From Methylobacterium bullatum (lineage in GTDB: Bacteria > Pseudomonadota > Alphaproteobacteria > Rhizobiales > Beijerinckiaceae): DNA of 64,000 nucleotides. Below are positions 48,135-58,056 of this stretch, piece after piece. The stretch is from the NCBI RefSeq assembly GCF_014845095.1, contig NZ_NKUG01000043.1, forward strand, positions 1 to 64,000, written 5' to 3'. Each line of letters opens with the position of its first letter. The first letter of the stretch is position 1. The position numbers and the translations under genes were made by a program. The notes under the pieces were generated by a model. That model saw only the letters and a list, made by a program, of their open reading frames with translations, was not told the DNA's origin and did not search any database.

Positions 48135-49282
48135 CCTCTTCTCCCCAGACCGCCCCGTCCCAGATCCCCTCCCTTCAGGATTTCCGCCGCGTCGTCATCA
48201 AGGTCGGCTCGGCGCTGCTCGTCGACCGCGCGCGCGGTCGCCTGCGCCATGCCTGGCTGGCGGCGCTCGCCGAGGACATTGCCGATCTGCATGCGCGGGG
48301 CGTCGACGTTCTCGTCGTCTCGTCCGGGGCCATCGCCCTGGGGCGGACGGTGCTCGGCTACGCGCCAGGCACGCTCCGGCTGGAGGAGAGCCAGGCCGCC
48401 GCCGCCGTGGGGCAGATCGCGCTCGCGCGCTACTGGGCCGAGGCGCTCGGCCATCACGGCATCGCGGCGGGCCAGATCCTGGTGACGCCGCAGGACACCG
48501 AGGAGCGCCGCCGCTACCTCAATGCCCGCGCCACCGTGCTGAAGCTCCTCGAAGTCCGTGCCGTGCCGGTGGTCAACGAGAACGACACGGTGGCCACCAG
48601 CGAGATCCGCTACGGCGACAACGACCGTCTCGCCGCCCGCGTCGCCACCATGATCGGGGCCGACGTCCTGGTGCTGTTCTCCGATATCGACGGCCTCTAC
48701 ACGGCGCCCCCCGCCAGTGACCCGAACGCGCGTCATCTGCCCCTCATCGAGCGGATCACGCCCGAGATCGAGGCCATGGCGGGCGGGCCGGCCTCGGAAC
48801 TGTCGCGGGGCGGCATGCGCACCAAGGTCGAGGCGGGTAAGATCGCCGCGAGCGGCGGCACCCACATGATCATCGCCGACGGGCGCGAGAAGAACCCCCT
48901 GCGCACCATCCTGCAGGGGGGGCGCTGCACCTGGTTCCTGTCCGGCTCGAACCCCGTCGCCGCGCGCAAGGCCTGGATCGCCGGCTCGCTCGAGCCGCGC
49001 GGTATCCTCGTGGTCGATGCCGGAGCGGCCCGCGCACTGCAGGGTGGCGCGAGTTTGCTGCCGGTCGGCGTCACCGGATTGTCGGGAAATTTCGGGCGGG
49101 GGGATGCCGTGATCATCCGGGACGTGCAGGGCCGCACCCTGGGGCGCGGCCTCGTGGCTTATGACAGTGCACAGGCGGCACAGATCATCGGTCGCCCGAG
49201 TCGGGAGATTGCGGAATTGCTCACTCATCCCGGTCGCGCTGAAATGGTGCATCGCGATGACCTGGCGATGGTCGGAGAATAG
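48131..49282 (+). CDS. proB: Glutamate 5-kinase
   Basis: ProB phosphorylates glutamate in the first step of proline synthesis. ATG 48131 gives 383 residues. The amino-acid kinase domain has [36 protein letters not shown] and [13 protein letters not shown], and the C-terminal 80-100 residues form a PUA domain ([13 protein letters not shown] ... [10 protein letters not shown]). An upstream in-frame extension to 47927 contains no family sequence. proA follows after 107 bases. Confidence 0.96.
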   Translation: MTSSPQTAPSQIPSLQDFRRVVIKVGSALLVDRARGRLRHAWLAALAEDIADLHARGVDVLVVSSGAIALGRTVLGYAPGTLRLEESQAAAAVGQIALARYWAEALGHHGIAAGQILVTPQDTEERRRYLNARATVLKLLEVRAVPVVNENDTVATSEIRYGDNDRLAARVATMIGADVLVLFSDIDGLYTAPPASDPNARHLPLIERITPEIEAMAGGPASELSRGGMRTKVEAGKIAASGGTHMIIADGREKNPLRTILQGGRCTWFLSGSNPVAARKAWIAGSLEPRGILVVDAGAARALQGGASLLPVGVTGLSGNFGRGDAVIIRDVQGRTLGRGLVAYDSAQAAQIIGRPSREIAELLTHPGRAEMVHRDDLAMVGE

Positions 49283-49389
49283 GCTCGACTATTAAGCAAT
49301 GTGCTTGTTTTGCCGCCTCGACGCATGGCATGAGGGCACAATCGATATGCTGCCATCGCCTTGAACGGTGAGCTGCGAGGAAACAGACC

Positions 49390-50688
49390 GTGCCCGTTCT
49401 GAACCTGAGATCCGATTTCACCGCCGCCCCCGATCTTACCGAGCAGATGCAGGAGATCGGCCACCGCGCCCGCGCGGCCGCCCGCAAGATCGCTCAGGCC
49501 TCGGCCCAGGCGAAGGATGTCGCCCTGCGCCAGGTGGCCGAGTGCCTGAGGGCGAGCCGGGAGGCGATCCTGGCCGAGAACGCCCGCGACGTCGCCGCCG
49601 CCAAGGCGAGCGGACAGACCCAGGCGCTGATCGACCGTCTCACCCTCGACGAGGGCCGGCTCGCCGCCATGGCCGATGCGGTGGCCAAGATCGGCGCGCT
49701 GCCCGACCCCGTCGGTCGCCAGCTCGCGGCGTTCGAGCGCCCGAACGGGCTGCTGATCGAGCGGATCGCCGTGCCGCTCGGCGTCGTCGGCGTCATCTTC
49801 GAGAGCCGTCCCAACGTCACCGCCGATGCGGGGGCCCTGTGCCTCAAGGCCGGCAATGCCGCTATCCTGCGCGCCGGGTCGGACAGCCACCGCACCGCCA
49901 TGGCCATCGCGCGTGCCATGCGGGAGGGGCTGGAGGCCGCCGGTCTGCCGGCGGACGCGGTGCAGATCGTCCCCACCCGTGACCGCGCGGCGGTGGGCGC
50001 CATGCTGTCGGGCCTCGACGGCTGCATCGACGTCATCGTGCCCCGTGGCGGGCGCGGCCTCGTGGAGCGGGTCCAGTCCGAGGCCAAGGTCCCGGTCTTC
50101 GCCCATCTCGACGGCATCTGCCACGTCTACGTGGCCGCCGGCGCGGATCTCGACATGGCGCGCACGCTGGTGATCAACAGCAAGATGCGCCGCACCGGCA
50201 TCTGTGGCGCCGCCGAGACCCTGCTCGTCGATGCCGCCGTGGCGGAGACCCACCTCGCCCCCCTGGTCACGGCGCTGATCGAGGCCGGTTGCAGCGTCCG
50301 CGGCGATGAGGCGACGCAGGCGGTGGATGCGCGGGTCACCGCCGCCACCGAGATCGACTGGCGCACCGAGTATCTCGACGCCATTATCGCCGTGAAGGTG
50401 GTGGACGGGCTCGACGCGGCGATCGCCCATATCGAGGCCAACGGCTCGCACCATACCGACGCCATCGTCACGGCCGATGCCGCCGAGGCGACGCGCTTCC
50501 TCGCGGAAGTCGATTCGGCCATCGTCACCCACAATGCCTCGACGCAATTCGCCGATGGCGGCGAATTCGGCTTCGGCGCCGAGATCGGCATCGCCACCGG
50601 GCGCATGCATGCGCGCGGTCCCGTGGGCGTGGAGCAGCTGACGACCTTCAAGTACCGGGTCCATGGCCGCGGGCAGACGCGTCCTTGA
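49390..50688 (+). CDS. proA: Gamma-glutamyl phosphate reductase
   Basis: ProA reduces glutamyl-5-phosphate to the semialdehyde in proline synthesis. From GTG 49390, preceded by GAGGA, it has 432 residues. It belongs to the aldehyde dehydrogenase superfamily; the catalytic cysteine lies in [14 protein letters not shown], and other signatures are [26 protein letters not shown] and [10 protein letters not shown]. The length and motifs are normal. Confidence 0.97.
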   Translation: MPVLNLRSDFTAAPDLTEQMQEIGHRARAAARKIAQASAQAKDVALRQVAECLRASREAILAENARDVAAAKASGQTQALIDRLTLDEGRLAAMADAVAKIGALPDPVGRQLAAFERPNGLLIERIAVPLGVVGVIFESRPNVTADAGALCLKAGNAAILRAGSDSHRTAMAIARAMREGLEAAGLPADAVQIVPTRDRAAVGAMLSGLDGCIDVIVPRGGRGLVERVQSEAKVPVFAHLDGICHVYVAAGADLDMARTLVINSKMRRTGICGAAETLLVDAAVAETHLAPLVTALIEAGCSVRGDEATQAVDARVTAATEIDWRTEYLDAIIAVKVVDGLDAAIAHIEANGSHHTDAIVTADAAEATRFLAEVDSAIVTHNASTQFADGGEFGFGAEIGIATGRMHARGPVGVEQLTTFKYRVHGRGQTRP

Positions 50689-50723
50689 TGCGGCCTGCCT
50701 GATGCGGCTCGCCGGCTCCACCC

Positions 50724-51335
50724 GTGCGGCTTGAGGCGGAGGGGCTCGTCCGGCTGCCTCCCGCCGTGCCCGGCCTGCGGATCGGCCTTTATGGCGGGTC
50801 CTTCAATCCGGCCCATCTCGGCCATCGCCACGTGAGCCTCGTGGCGCTGAAACGGCTGCGGCTCGACCGCATCTGGTGGATGGTCACCCCCGGCAACCCG
50901 CTCAAGGACCGCACGGCTCTCGCTCCCCTCGAGACGCGGATCGCGGTGGCATCCGCCGTCGCCGACCATCCGCGTATCGCCATCACCGGTTTCGAGACGC
51001 AGATCGGCGCCCGCTACACCCGCCAGAGCCTGGCCTACCTCCAGGCCCGCCGCCCCGCCGTGCGCTTCGTCTGGATCATGGGGGCCGACTCTCTCGCGGC
51101 ATTTCACCGCTGGCGCGATTTTCGTGCTATCGCCGCCACGATGCCGATTGCCATCATCGATAGGCCGGGCTTCACCCTGACGGCGCCGAGCGCCCGAGGG
51201 GCGCAGGCGATGGGACGATGGCGCATCGACGAATCGGATGCGGGGCTCCTCGCCGATCTCGAACCCCCGGCCTGGGTGTTTCTCCATGGCCCGCGCTCGA
51301 CCCTGTCGTCCACGGCCCTCCGGGCCGGACGATGA
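50724..51335 (+). CDS. nadD: Nicotinate-nucleotide adenylyltransferase
   Basis: NadD makes nicotinate adenine dinucleotide in NAD synthesis. The 203-residue protein starts at GTG 50724 and shows the nucleotidyltransferase motif GLYGGSFNPAHLGHRHV and the second conserved block RSTLSSTALR at its end. WWMVTPGNPLK is also typical. Its place between proA and rsfS is conserved in alphaproteobacteria. Confidence 0.95.
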   Translation: MRLEAEGLVRLPPAVPGLRIGLYGGSFNPAHLGHRHVSLVALKRLRLDRIWWMVTPGNPLKDRTALAPLETRIAVASAVADHPRIAITGFETQIGARYTRQSLAYLQARRPAVRFVWIMGADSLAAFHRWRDFRAIAATMPIAIIDRPGFTLTAPSARGAQAMGRWRIDESDAGLLADLEPPAWVFLHGPRSTLSSTALRAGR

Positions 51336-51408
51336 CGAGCGCGTCGCGACTCTTGAAAACGGAGAGTGATCGTTCCACTCTCTCCAGACTATAGATTGTT
51401 CAGGTAAA

Positions 51409-51840
51409 ATGACCGCCGTCACTTCGGGAATCGAGACACTGACCGATTCGCACCCTTCCGGGACCACAGGTTCCGACCACGCCACCGATCAGCGCATCGG
51501 CGATCTCAAGGCGCTCGCGCTCGATTGTCTCGAAGACATGAAGGCCGAGGAAACCATCGAGATCGATCTCGCCGGTCGGACCTCGCTCGCCGACACGATG
51601 ATCATCACCTCCGGCCGCTCGCAGCGCCATGTCAGCGCCATCGCCGACCGGATCCTGCAGGAAATGAAGTCCAAGGGCTTCGGAACGGCCCGTGTCGAGG
51701 GCTTGCCCGCCTGCGATTGGGTGCTGATCGATACGGGCGACATCATCGTCCATATCTTCCGCCCGGAAGTCCGCGGCTTCTACAATCTCGAGAAGATGTG
51801 GGGCGCCGATCGTCCCACCACCGACCTCATGGCCGGCTGA
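51409..51840 (+). CDS. rsfS: Ribosome silencing factor
   Basis: RsfS binds L14 and keeps ribosomal subunits apart in starvation. The 143-residue protein has a variable N-terminal 30 residues and then the family core: LDCLEDMKAEETIEIDL, DTMIITSGRSQRHV, CDWVLIDTGDIIVHIF and RGFYNLEKMW. It lies between nadD and rlmH, as usual. Confidence 0.96.
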   Translation: MTAVTSGIETLTDSHPSGTTGSDHATDQRIGDLKALALDCLEDMKAEETIEIDLAGRTSLADTMIITSGRSQRHVSAIADRILQEMKSKGFGTARVEGLPACDWVLIDTGDIIVHIFRPEVRGFYNLEKMWGADRPTTDLMAG

Positions 51841-51872
51841 GCACCGGCCCGATGGCGCGGGGCGCCTGACGC

Positions 51873-52373
51873 GTGCGTCTGCTCGTGACGGCGGTGGGGC
51901 GCCTCAAGCCCGGTCCCGAGCGGGATCTGGCTTCGCGCTATCGTGAACGGGCGGTCCAGCTCGGTCGCGGGTTGGGTCTCACCGCCTGCGACGTCGTCGA
52001 GATTCCGGAGAGCCGGGCCCGGCGCCCCGTCGACCGCAGCGTGGAGGAGGGGGCAACGATCCTGTCCCATGCCCCGGCGGCGTCGAGCGTGCTGCTGGTC
52101 TATGACGAGCGCGGGCGCTCCGACTGGACCAGCGAGCGCATCGCCGAGCGGATCGCGTCCTGGCGCGACGCGGCCACGGCGACCTTGGTCGTCGCCATCG
52201 GCGGCGCCGACGGGCTGGCGCCTGCGGTGCGCACGCGCGCCGACCTCTCTCTCGCATTCGGGGCGGCCACCCTGCCTCACGGCCTTGTGCGCGTGCTGGC
52301 CCTGGAGCAGGTGTACAGAACGCTGACGATCCTTGCGGGACATCCCTATCACCGGGGCGACATCGACGCATGA
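51873..52373 (+). CDS. rlmH: 23S rRNA (pseudouridine1915-N3)-methyltransferase
   Basis: RlmH methylates pseudouridine 1915 in helix 69 of 23S rRNA. This SPOUT enzyme has 166 residues from GTG 51873. It has the SAM-binding knot region VVAIGGADGL, LSLAFGAATLPHGLVRVLALEQVYR, and the C-terminal YHR in GHPYHRGD. The protein is slightly longer than the usual 155-160. Its end overlaps the start of the next gene by four bases. Confidence 0.95.
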   Translation: MRLLVTAVGRLKPGPERDLASRYRERAVQLGRGLGLTACDVVEIPESRARRPVDRSVEEGATILSHAPAASSVLLVYDERGRSDWTSERIAERIASWRDAATATLVVAIGGADGLAPAVRTRADLSLAFGAATLPHGLVRVLALEQVYRTLTILAGHPYHRGDIDA

Positions 52374-53749
52374 GGGGCGGATACGCGCGGCGCGGGCCTG
52401 ACGGCGGAGCGATCCGCATCGCTGCCTTGGCGGCGATGGCGTTGCTGGCGCTCGGTCGTGCCCAGGCCCAGGACAGCGCGAAACAACAGGACGCGCCGAA
52501 ACCGCAGGATGCCGCCGCCGCCGACGCGGTGCAGCGCGCCATCGACGAGAAGGCCCGCCGCGCCGAGAACCTGAAGCGGATCGAGGAGCAGCTTGCCGCC
52601 TCCACCGGCGCGCGGGCCAAGCTCGAGGCGGAGATCGCCTCGGTCGCCGGAGACCGGGCCAAGCTGAATGCCGCCCTCCTCGATGCCACACGCCAGGCCC
52701 AGGCGACGGAGGACCGGATGAGCCGGCTGGAGGAGCGCCTGAAGACGCTCACCGCCAGCGAATCCGGCATCCGCCGCTCCCTGGAAGCCCGCCGGGGCGT
52801 CATCGCCGAAATCCTCGCCGCCCTGCAGCGCATGGGCCGGAGGCCGCCCCCGGCCGTGCTGGTCCAGCCGGAGGACGTGCTCGCCGTGATCCGCACCTCG
52901 ATGCTGCTCGGGGCCGTGGTGCCCGAACTGCGCGGCGAGGCCGAGACCCTGGCCGCCGACCTCACCGAGATGGTGCGGCTGAAGGGGCTCATCGCCGCCG
53001 ATCGCGAGGGCCTGCAGAACGACCTCACCGGCTGGGCCAGGGAGCAGCAGCGGATCAACGCCCTCATCTCGGCCCGCCGCACCCGCCTCGCCGAGGTGGA
53101 GAGCGGGCTTGTCACCGAGCGCGCGCGCACGGCCGAGCTCGGCGTCCAGGCGAAAAGCCTGAAGGAGCTCCTCGACCGGATGGAGAACGAGGTCGCCTCG
53201 GCCCGCCGGGCGGCGGAGGAGGCCCGCGCCGCCGAGACGAAGGAGGCGCGGGCGACCCAGGAGCGCTTCGCGGCGGCCGGCACGCGCGATCCCGCGCGGC
53301 TCGCCCCCAAGATTCGCTTCGTCGACACCCGCGGCGAGGTGCCCAAGCCCGTGAGCGGCGCCACCCTGCGCGGCTTCAACCAGCCCGACGGCAATGGCGG
53401 AACGACCCGCGGCATATCGCTCGCGACCCGCCCGAAGGCGGTGGTCTCGTCTCCGTCCGATGGGTGGGTGTCGTTCGCCGGGCAGTTTCGCTCGTATGGA
53501 CGACTCTTGATCATCAATGCCGGCGATGGCTACTATCTGCTGCTGGCCGGTATGGATCAGATCAGCGTCGAGGTCGGACAGTTCGTGCTTGCGGGGGAAC
53601 CGGTGGCGGCCATGGGTGAGGGCGGCCAGGGCACCGCTCCGGGCGACCGTGACGGGCCGGTTCTATACGTCGAGTTCAGGAAAGACGGCGGCTCCATCGA
53701 TCCGGAGCCGTGGTGGGCGAAGAGCCCCAGCGAGAAGGTTCGCGGATAA
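52370..53749 (+). CDS. EnvC-like murein hydrolase activator with degenerate LytM domain
   Basis: This 459-residue periplasmic protein has a signal peptide (about 15-32, ending GRAQAQ) and a long coiled coil (about 50-290, rich in Glu/Arg/Ala). It ends in a LytM/M23-type domain (about 340-450: GWVSFAGQFRSYGRLLIINAG ... LAGMDQISVEVGQFVLAGEPVAAMGEG). The zinc-binding H-x3-D and HxH residues of active peptidases are missing, as in EnvC, so it should activate amidases at the division site and not cut glycan itself. It overlaps rlmH by four bases and ctpA by one. Confidence 0.9.
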   Translation: MRGGYARRGPDGGAIRIAALAAMALLALGRAQAQDSAKQQDAPKPQDAAAADAVQRAIDEKARRAENLKRIEEQLAASTGARAKLEAEIASVAGDRAKLNAALLDATRQAQATEDRMSRLEERLKTLTASESGIRRSLEARRGVIAEILAALQRMGRRPPPAVLVQPEDVLAVIRTSMLLGAVVPELRGEAETLAADLTEMVRLKGLIAADREGLQNDLTGWAREQQRINALISARRTRLAEVESGLVTERARTAELGVQAKSLKELLDRMENEVASARRAAEEARAAETKEARATQERFAAAGTRDPARLAPKIRFVDTRGEVPKPVSGATLRGFNQPDGNGGTTRGISLATRPKAVVSSPSDGWVSFAGQFRSYGRLLIINAGDGYYLLLAGMDQISVEVGQFVLAGEPVAAMGEGGQGTAPGDRDGPVLYVEFRKDGGSIDPEPWWAKSPSEKVRG

Positions 53750-55071
53750 TGCGCAAGATTTCCCTAGTCCTGGCCGGCGCGTTTCTTGGCGTCGGTTCCT
53801 CCCTCCTCGCGACCCAGACGCATCTGCTCTCCGGGACCAGCGCGGTGGCGGCCTCCGCGGAGACCTATCGCCAACTCAGCCTGTTCGGCGACGTGTTCGA
53901 GAAGGTGCGGACCGACTATGTCGAGAAGCCCGACGAGGCCAAGCTGATCGAGGCGGCCGTCAACGGCATGCTCACCTCGCTGGACCCGCATTCGAGCTAC
54001 ATGGACTCGAAGAGCTTCCGTGACATGCAGGTGCAGACCAAGGGCGAGTTCGGCGGCCTCGGCATCGAGGTCACGATGGAGGACGGCCTGATCAAGGTGG
54101 TCAGCCCCATCGACGACACCCCCGCCTCCAAGGCCGGCATCCTCACCAACGACATCATCACGCAGATCGACGAGGACCAGGTCCAGGGGCTCACCCTGAA
54201 CCAGGCCGTCGACAAGATGCGCGGTCCGGTGAACTCGCCGGTGAAGCTCAAGATCTCCCGCAAGGAGTCCAAGGATCCCATCGACGTCGTGCTCAACCGC
54301 GACGTCATCAAGATCAAGCCGGTGCGCTCGCGGGCCGAGGGCGGCGATGTCGGCTACATTCGCCTGACGCAGTTCACCGAGCAGACCTATGACGGCCTGC
54401 GCAACGCCATCGACAAGCTCTCCACGGAAGTGGGCCAGGACAAGCTGAAGGGCTACGTCCTCGACCTGCGCAACAATCCGGGCGGCCTCCTCGATCAGGC
54501 CGTGTCGGTCTCCGACGCGTTCCTCGACCGGGGCGAGATCGTCTCCACCCGAGGCCGCAACCCGGACGAGACCCAGCGCTTCTCGGCCAAGTCCGGCGAC
54601 CTCACCAAGGGCAAGCCCATCGTCGTGTTGGTGAATGGCGGCTCGGCCTCGGCCTCGGAGATCGTGGCCGGCGCCCTGCAGGATCACAAGCGCGCCACGG
54701 TGCTCGGCACGCGCTCCTTCGGCAAGGGCTCGGTCCAGTCGATCATCCCGCTGGGCGGCAGCGGCGCCCTGCGCCTCACCACGGCGCGCTACTACACGCC
54801 GTCGGGCCGCTCCATCCAGGCCAAGGGCATCGAGCCGGACCAGGAGGTCCTGCAGGAGATCCCGGACGAGCTGAAGGGCAAGGACGAGACCAAGGGCGAG
54901 GCCGGCCTGAAGGGTCACCTCAAGCAGAAGGATGTCGAGGAGCGCGGCGGTTCGTCGGCTTACGTCCCGCCGGACCCGGCCAAGGACAAGCAGCTCATCG
55001 CCGCCGTCGACTTCATCCGCGGCATCCAGAAGGGCGCGGCCAACACGCCGAAGGCCGCCGTTCCGAACTGA
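53749..55071 (+). CDS. ctpA: C-terminal processing protease (S41 family)
   Basis: CtpA trims periplasmic or outer-membrane proteins after non-polar C-termini. The start ATG 53749 overlaps the upstream stop (TAATG). The 440-residue protein has a signal sequence, then a PDZ domain (about 85-170: GEFGGLGIEVTMEDG ... GILTNDIITQID) and the S41 protease domain. The Ser-Lys dyad is a serine of GGSASASE near residue 300-304 and K326 in RSFGKGSVQ. It is followed by a strong terminator-like hairpin. Confidence 0.95.
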   Translation: MRKISLVLAGAFLGVGSSLLATQTHLLSGTSAVAASAETYRQLSLFGDVFEKVRTDYVEKPDEAKLIEAAVNGMLTSLDPHSSYMDSKSFRDMQVQTKGEFGGLGIEVTMEDGLIKVVSPIDDTPASKAGILTNDIITQIDEDQVQGLTLNQAVDKMRGPVNSPVKLKISRKESKDPIDVVLNRDVIKIKPVRSRAEGGDVGYIRLTQFTEQTYDGLRNAIDKLSTEVGQDKLKGYVLDLRNNPGGLLDQAVSVSDAFLDRGEIVSTRGRNPDETQRFSAKSGDLTKGKPIVVLVNGGSASASEIVAGALQDHKRATVLGTRSFGKGSVQSIIPLGGSGALRLTTARYYTPSGRSIQAKGIEPDQEVLQEIPDELKGKDETKGEAGLKGHLKQKDVEERGGSSAYVPPDPAKDKQLIAAVDFIRGIQKGAANTPKAAVPN

Positions 55072-55133
55072 CGATCCCGGCACTGTCCTGAAACGCGACT
55101 CGTGTCGCTGGATTTAAACAAACATTAACCAGC

Positions 55134-55180
55134 GCGGCCCGCAATGTCGGTGAGAACCGACTCTGCGGGCCGCTTCGTTT
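55134..55180 (+). terminator. Strong intrinsic-terminator-like hairpin after ctpA
   Basis: GCGGCCCGCA (55134-55143) pairs perfectly with TGCGGGCCGC (55164-55173). Inside, GTCGGT pairs with ACCGAC around a GAGA loop, making a stem of about 16 bp with small internal mismatches. TTCGTTT follows. It lies 63 bases after the ctpA stop and probably ends the long rplU-ctpA gene series. Confidence 0.7.
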
Positions 55181-55238
55181 CTCGCATCGTGCGCGCCCAG
55201 CATCCGTCGGTCGCGAGCCTTCAGGGAAACGGCTGACC

Positions 55239-56456
55239 GTGGCCACCGACGACATCCTGACCCGTCCGCTGGGGACCAAGAGTGCTGCGGCGTCCCGCAC
55301 GCTCGGCCAGCGGTTGCGCGGCGTCTCGATGCCCCGGATGAGCCCGGCGGCAGTGGTCGCAATGGCGGTGGCGGGCCTCGCCATCGGCCTCACCATCCTG
55401 GCGATGGTTGGCGACCCCCAGGGCGGCGAGCCGTCCGCCGTCGCGACGATCACCCTGCGCGAACCGGCCGCTCCTCCTCCCGTGGCGAAAGCCCCCGAGC
55501 CCCCGCCATCGGCCCCGCGCTCGGCCGGCGAGGTCGAGACGGCATCGGGCGTCCGTGTGGTGCGGCCCGCCGGCACGGACGCCCCCACCGAGGCGGTGAT
55601 CATCCGCGTGCCCGACAGCGAACCCGTGCGCCTCGTCGGTCCCGATCCCCGGCTGATGGAACGAGGCCGTCACGGCAACGTGCCGAAGATCGGCGACGGT
55701 CGCCGCCGGCCCCTCGACGTCTATGCCCGCCCCGATTCCGGTGCGGGGGCGCCGGGCGCGCGCATCGCCATTCTCGTCACCGGCCTCGGCGTCGGGCAGG
55801 CCGCCACGGCGGGCGCCATCGCCAAGCTGCCGCCCGCGATCAGCCTCGCCTTCTCGCCCTATGGCGGCGACCTCGAACGCAGCGTCGCCCGCGCCCGCGA
55901 TTTCGGCCACGAGATCCTGGTCCAGGCGCCGATGGAGCCGTTCGACTATCCCGACAGCGATCCCGGCCCGCAGACCATGCTGACGAGTTCGCGTGCCCCT
56001 GAGAATCTCGACCGGCTGTCCTGGGTGATGAGCCGGTTCGGGGGCTATGTCGGCCTCGTGAACTTCATGGGAGCCAAGCTCGAGGGCGATGCGGCCGCCT
56101 TCGAACCGGTGCTGCGCGAGATCGGCACCAGGGGGCTGGGCTTCGTGGATGACGGCACCTCGTCGCGCTCCCTGGCGACGTCTCTCGGCGGCAAGCTGAA
56201 GATTCCCGTCGCCCGCGCCGAGATCGTCCTCGACGCCATGCCCCAGGCCGAGGCGATCGACCGCGAACTCGCCCGGCTCGAAGCCCAGGCCAAAGCCAAT
56301 GGGTTCGCGCTGGCCTCGGCCGGGGCGATGCCCATGACGATCGAGCGGATCGCCCGCTGGTCGCGCGACCTCGAAACCCGTGGCATCCGCCTCGTCCCCG
56401 TCAGCACCGCCCTGCGAGGGACGCCGCCCGCGCGCCTGTCGAGCGCGGGGCAGTGA
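55239..56456 (+). CDS. Divergent polysaccharide deacetylase family protein
   Basis: From GTG 55239 the product has 405 residues. A membrane anchor lies at about 36-57 (AAVVAMAVAGLAIGLTILAMV), followed by a Pro/Ala-rich linker to about residue 160. The C-terminal domain (IAILVTGLGVGQAATAGAIAKLPPAISLAFSPYG ... EILVQAPMEPFDYP ... GLGFVDDGTSS) is the divergent polysaccharide deacetylase (DUF610) domain, a NodB-like fold found next to envC and ctpA in many alphaproteobacteria. The context suggests a cell-wall role. The start is inferred from the hydrophilic N-terminus before the anchor. Confidence 0.88.
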   Translation: MATDDILTRPLGTKSAAASRTLGQRLRGVSMPRMSPAAVVAMAVAGLAIGLTILAMVGDPQGGEPSAVATITLREPAAPPPVAKAPEPPPSAPRSAGEVETASGVRVVRPAGTDAPTEAVIIRVPDSEPVRLVGPDPRLMERGRHGNVPKIGDGRRRPLDVYARPDSGAGAPGARIAILVTGLGVGQAATAGAIAKLPPAISLAFSPYGGDLERSVARARDFGHEILVQAPMEPFDYPDSDPGPQTMLTSSRAPENLDRLSWVMSRFGGYVGLVNFMGAKLEGDAAAFEPVLREIGTRGLGFVDDGTSSRSLATSLGGKLKIPVARAEIVLDAMPQAEAIDRELARLEAQAKANGFALASAGAMPMTIERIARWSRDLETRGIRLVPVSTALRGTPPARLSSAGQ

Positions 56457-56520
56457 GTTGGGCGGCGGCTGAGTTATTCGGCTGAGCTGAGCGACCGCGT
56501 GCGGTCCGGGCGTGAGCATC

Positions 56521-56706
56521 CCCTCGCCCCGCCTGCGGGGAGAGGGACGCGTCTCCCTCTCGTCGGGGAACGCGTCGAGGCGGTAGCCGAAGGTGAGGGG
56601 GCTCGTCCGGGGTGAGGCTCATTCGGAACCGCCCCCTCACCCTCGCTCCGCTCATCACAGGCACGACAAGGTGCCTGTGATCCTCTCCCCGCGCGCGGGG
56701 AGAGGG
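56521..56706. repeat. Composite palindromic intergenic repeat element
   Basis: Four inverted repeats are packed in about 186 bases. An imperfect CCTC-CCCCGC / GCGGGG-GAGG palindrome lies at 56521-56546. GGTGAGGGGGC (about 56591) pairs with GCCCCCTCACC (about 56633). ATCACAGGCAC / GTGCCTGTGAT spans 56654-56681. A 24-base perfect palindrome with arms CCTCTCCCC and GGGGAGAGG spans 56682-56705. This looks like a REP/BIME-type dispersed element. No second copy was seen in the window. Confidence 0.65.
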
Positions 56707-56729
56707 GAACCCGCTCATCCGTATGCGCT

Positions 56730-57923
56730 CTAGCGCTGCGCCAGAGTCTCTATGATGGCCGGCGGGGTCGGGGCCGGCATTTGTCCGGTGAGAGAGGCCG
56801 AGAGGATCGTCGGCAGGGTCTGATCGTAGCGCGTGACGAGGGCGGCGAAGCGCGACGGCGCCTGCTCGTAGGCCGGCTTGAACCCGCGCACCCGCATGAG
56901 CGCGGGAACCGAGGCCGCCACCATCCAGCGCGACCAGACCGCCTCGGCGACGAGAATCGGGCGGCGCTGGGCCGGGATCACGATCACGTCCTGGCCGGCA
57001 TAGGCCAGGGCCTCGGGCCGGCTCACATCGCCGAGGGAGACGCCCTTGGCGGAGAGGGCGGCCCAGAACGGATGCTGCGCGCCGTCGGAATAGGTGGTGC
57101 GCACGGCGGCACTCCCTTCCTCCACGAGGCTCGCGATGCGCGCCTCCTCCTGCACCCGGCGCGCCGTCACCAGGGATTCGAGGGCAGGGTCCTTGTAGGG
57201 GAGGAAGGCGTAGCGGCCGGCGGTGACGGTGACGTTGGGCTCCTCACCCGTCGCCTCGAACCGGTCCGAGCCTTCCTTGAGCTGGCGCCAGAAGGCGATG
57301 TTCGGGTCCGTCCGGTAGCGGGCCATGTTCGCCGCATTCATCCGGAACGGGTAGGACTGGAACTGGAACGCCGCCTGACCGCCGGCGAAGGCGTCGCGGG
57401 CGATGGCGTAGATCTCGCCGACCACCTGATCGGTCATGGCGAAACACCCCATGGACGAGCAGACGCCATGGACCATCACGGCCGAGCCGGTGGAGCCCTG
57501 CGCACGGTCGTAGGCGTTGGGATAGCCCACATCGAAGGAGAGGTAGTAGCTCGAATTCGGGTTCATCTGGCGCTGGGGCACCGTGTAGAACCCCTCCGGC
57601 GTCTGCCGGTCGCCGGTCTTGCGCTTGGGGCCGAGCTGGCCCGACCAGCGGCAGATCGGGAAGGTCTTGATATGGACGAAGCGCCCGCCGGCGGCCTTCT
57701 TCCAGACCTCGATCTCGGATTCCTTCTTGTAGGCCCTGAACAGGACCGGCGCCGAGGCGCTGGTGCCCTTCTGGCTCATCAGCGCGAGGGTCGCCGCCGG
57801 GATCGGCGCGGTGGCCTTGGCCGATTGCGCCCGTGCGAGGCTGGGCGCGGCGAGCGCCAGGGCGAACAGGAAAACCCAGGCGACGGCGCGGCGCTGTACG
57901 ACTGGCGAGGGTAGAACGACCAT
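56730..57923 (-). CDS. L,D-transpeptidase family protein (YkuD domain, YafK-like)
   Basis: This periplasmic enzyme probably makes or edits 3-3 crosslinks or protein links in peptidoglycan. ATG 57923 gives 397 residues and a signal peptide ending ARAQ at about residue 33. The YkuD domain (about 60-190) has the catalytic motif VMVHGVCSSMGCFAM, with H152 and C160 in HG-x5-GC arrangement, and upstream GDRQTPEGFYTV. The C-terminal 200 residues are not conserved in known families and contain a long helical stretch. It is a YafK-type layout with an extra domain. Confidence 0.87.
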   Translation of the reverse strand: MVVLPSPVVQRRAVAWVFLFALALAAPSLARAQSAKATAPIPAATLALMSQKGTSASAPVLFRAYKKESEIEVWKKAAGGRFVHIKTFPICRWSGQLGPKRKTGDRQTPEGFYTVPQRQMNPNSSYYLSFDVGYPNAYDRAQGSTGSAVMVHGVCSSMGCFAMTDQVVGEIYAIARDAFAGGQAAFQFQSYPFRMNAANMARYRTDPNIAFWRQLKEGSDRFEATGEEPNVTVTAGRYAFLPYKDPALESLVTARRVQEEARIASLVEEGSAAVRTTYSDGAQHPFWAALSAKGVSLGDVSRPEALAYAGQDVIVIPAQRRPILVAEAVWSRWMVAASVPALMRVRGFKPAYEQAPSRFAALVTRYDQTLPTILSASLTGQMPAPTPPAIIETLAQR

Positions 57924-58056
57924 GCCCGGCCCTGGAGAGGGATGCACCGACTGACCGCCGGCACCGTGCAACAGGGTGCACGAATCCCTGCTTATCCCAT
58001 CCCAATGGGGCGGCAATAGGGGTGGGGGCGTGGTCCGTTGCGTTGTCCCCGCCCCG

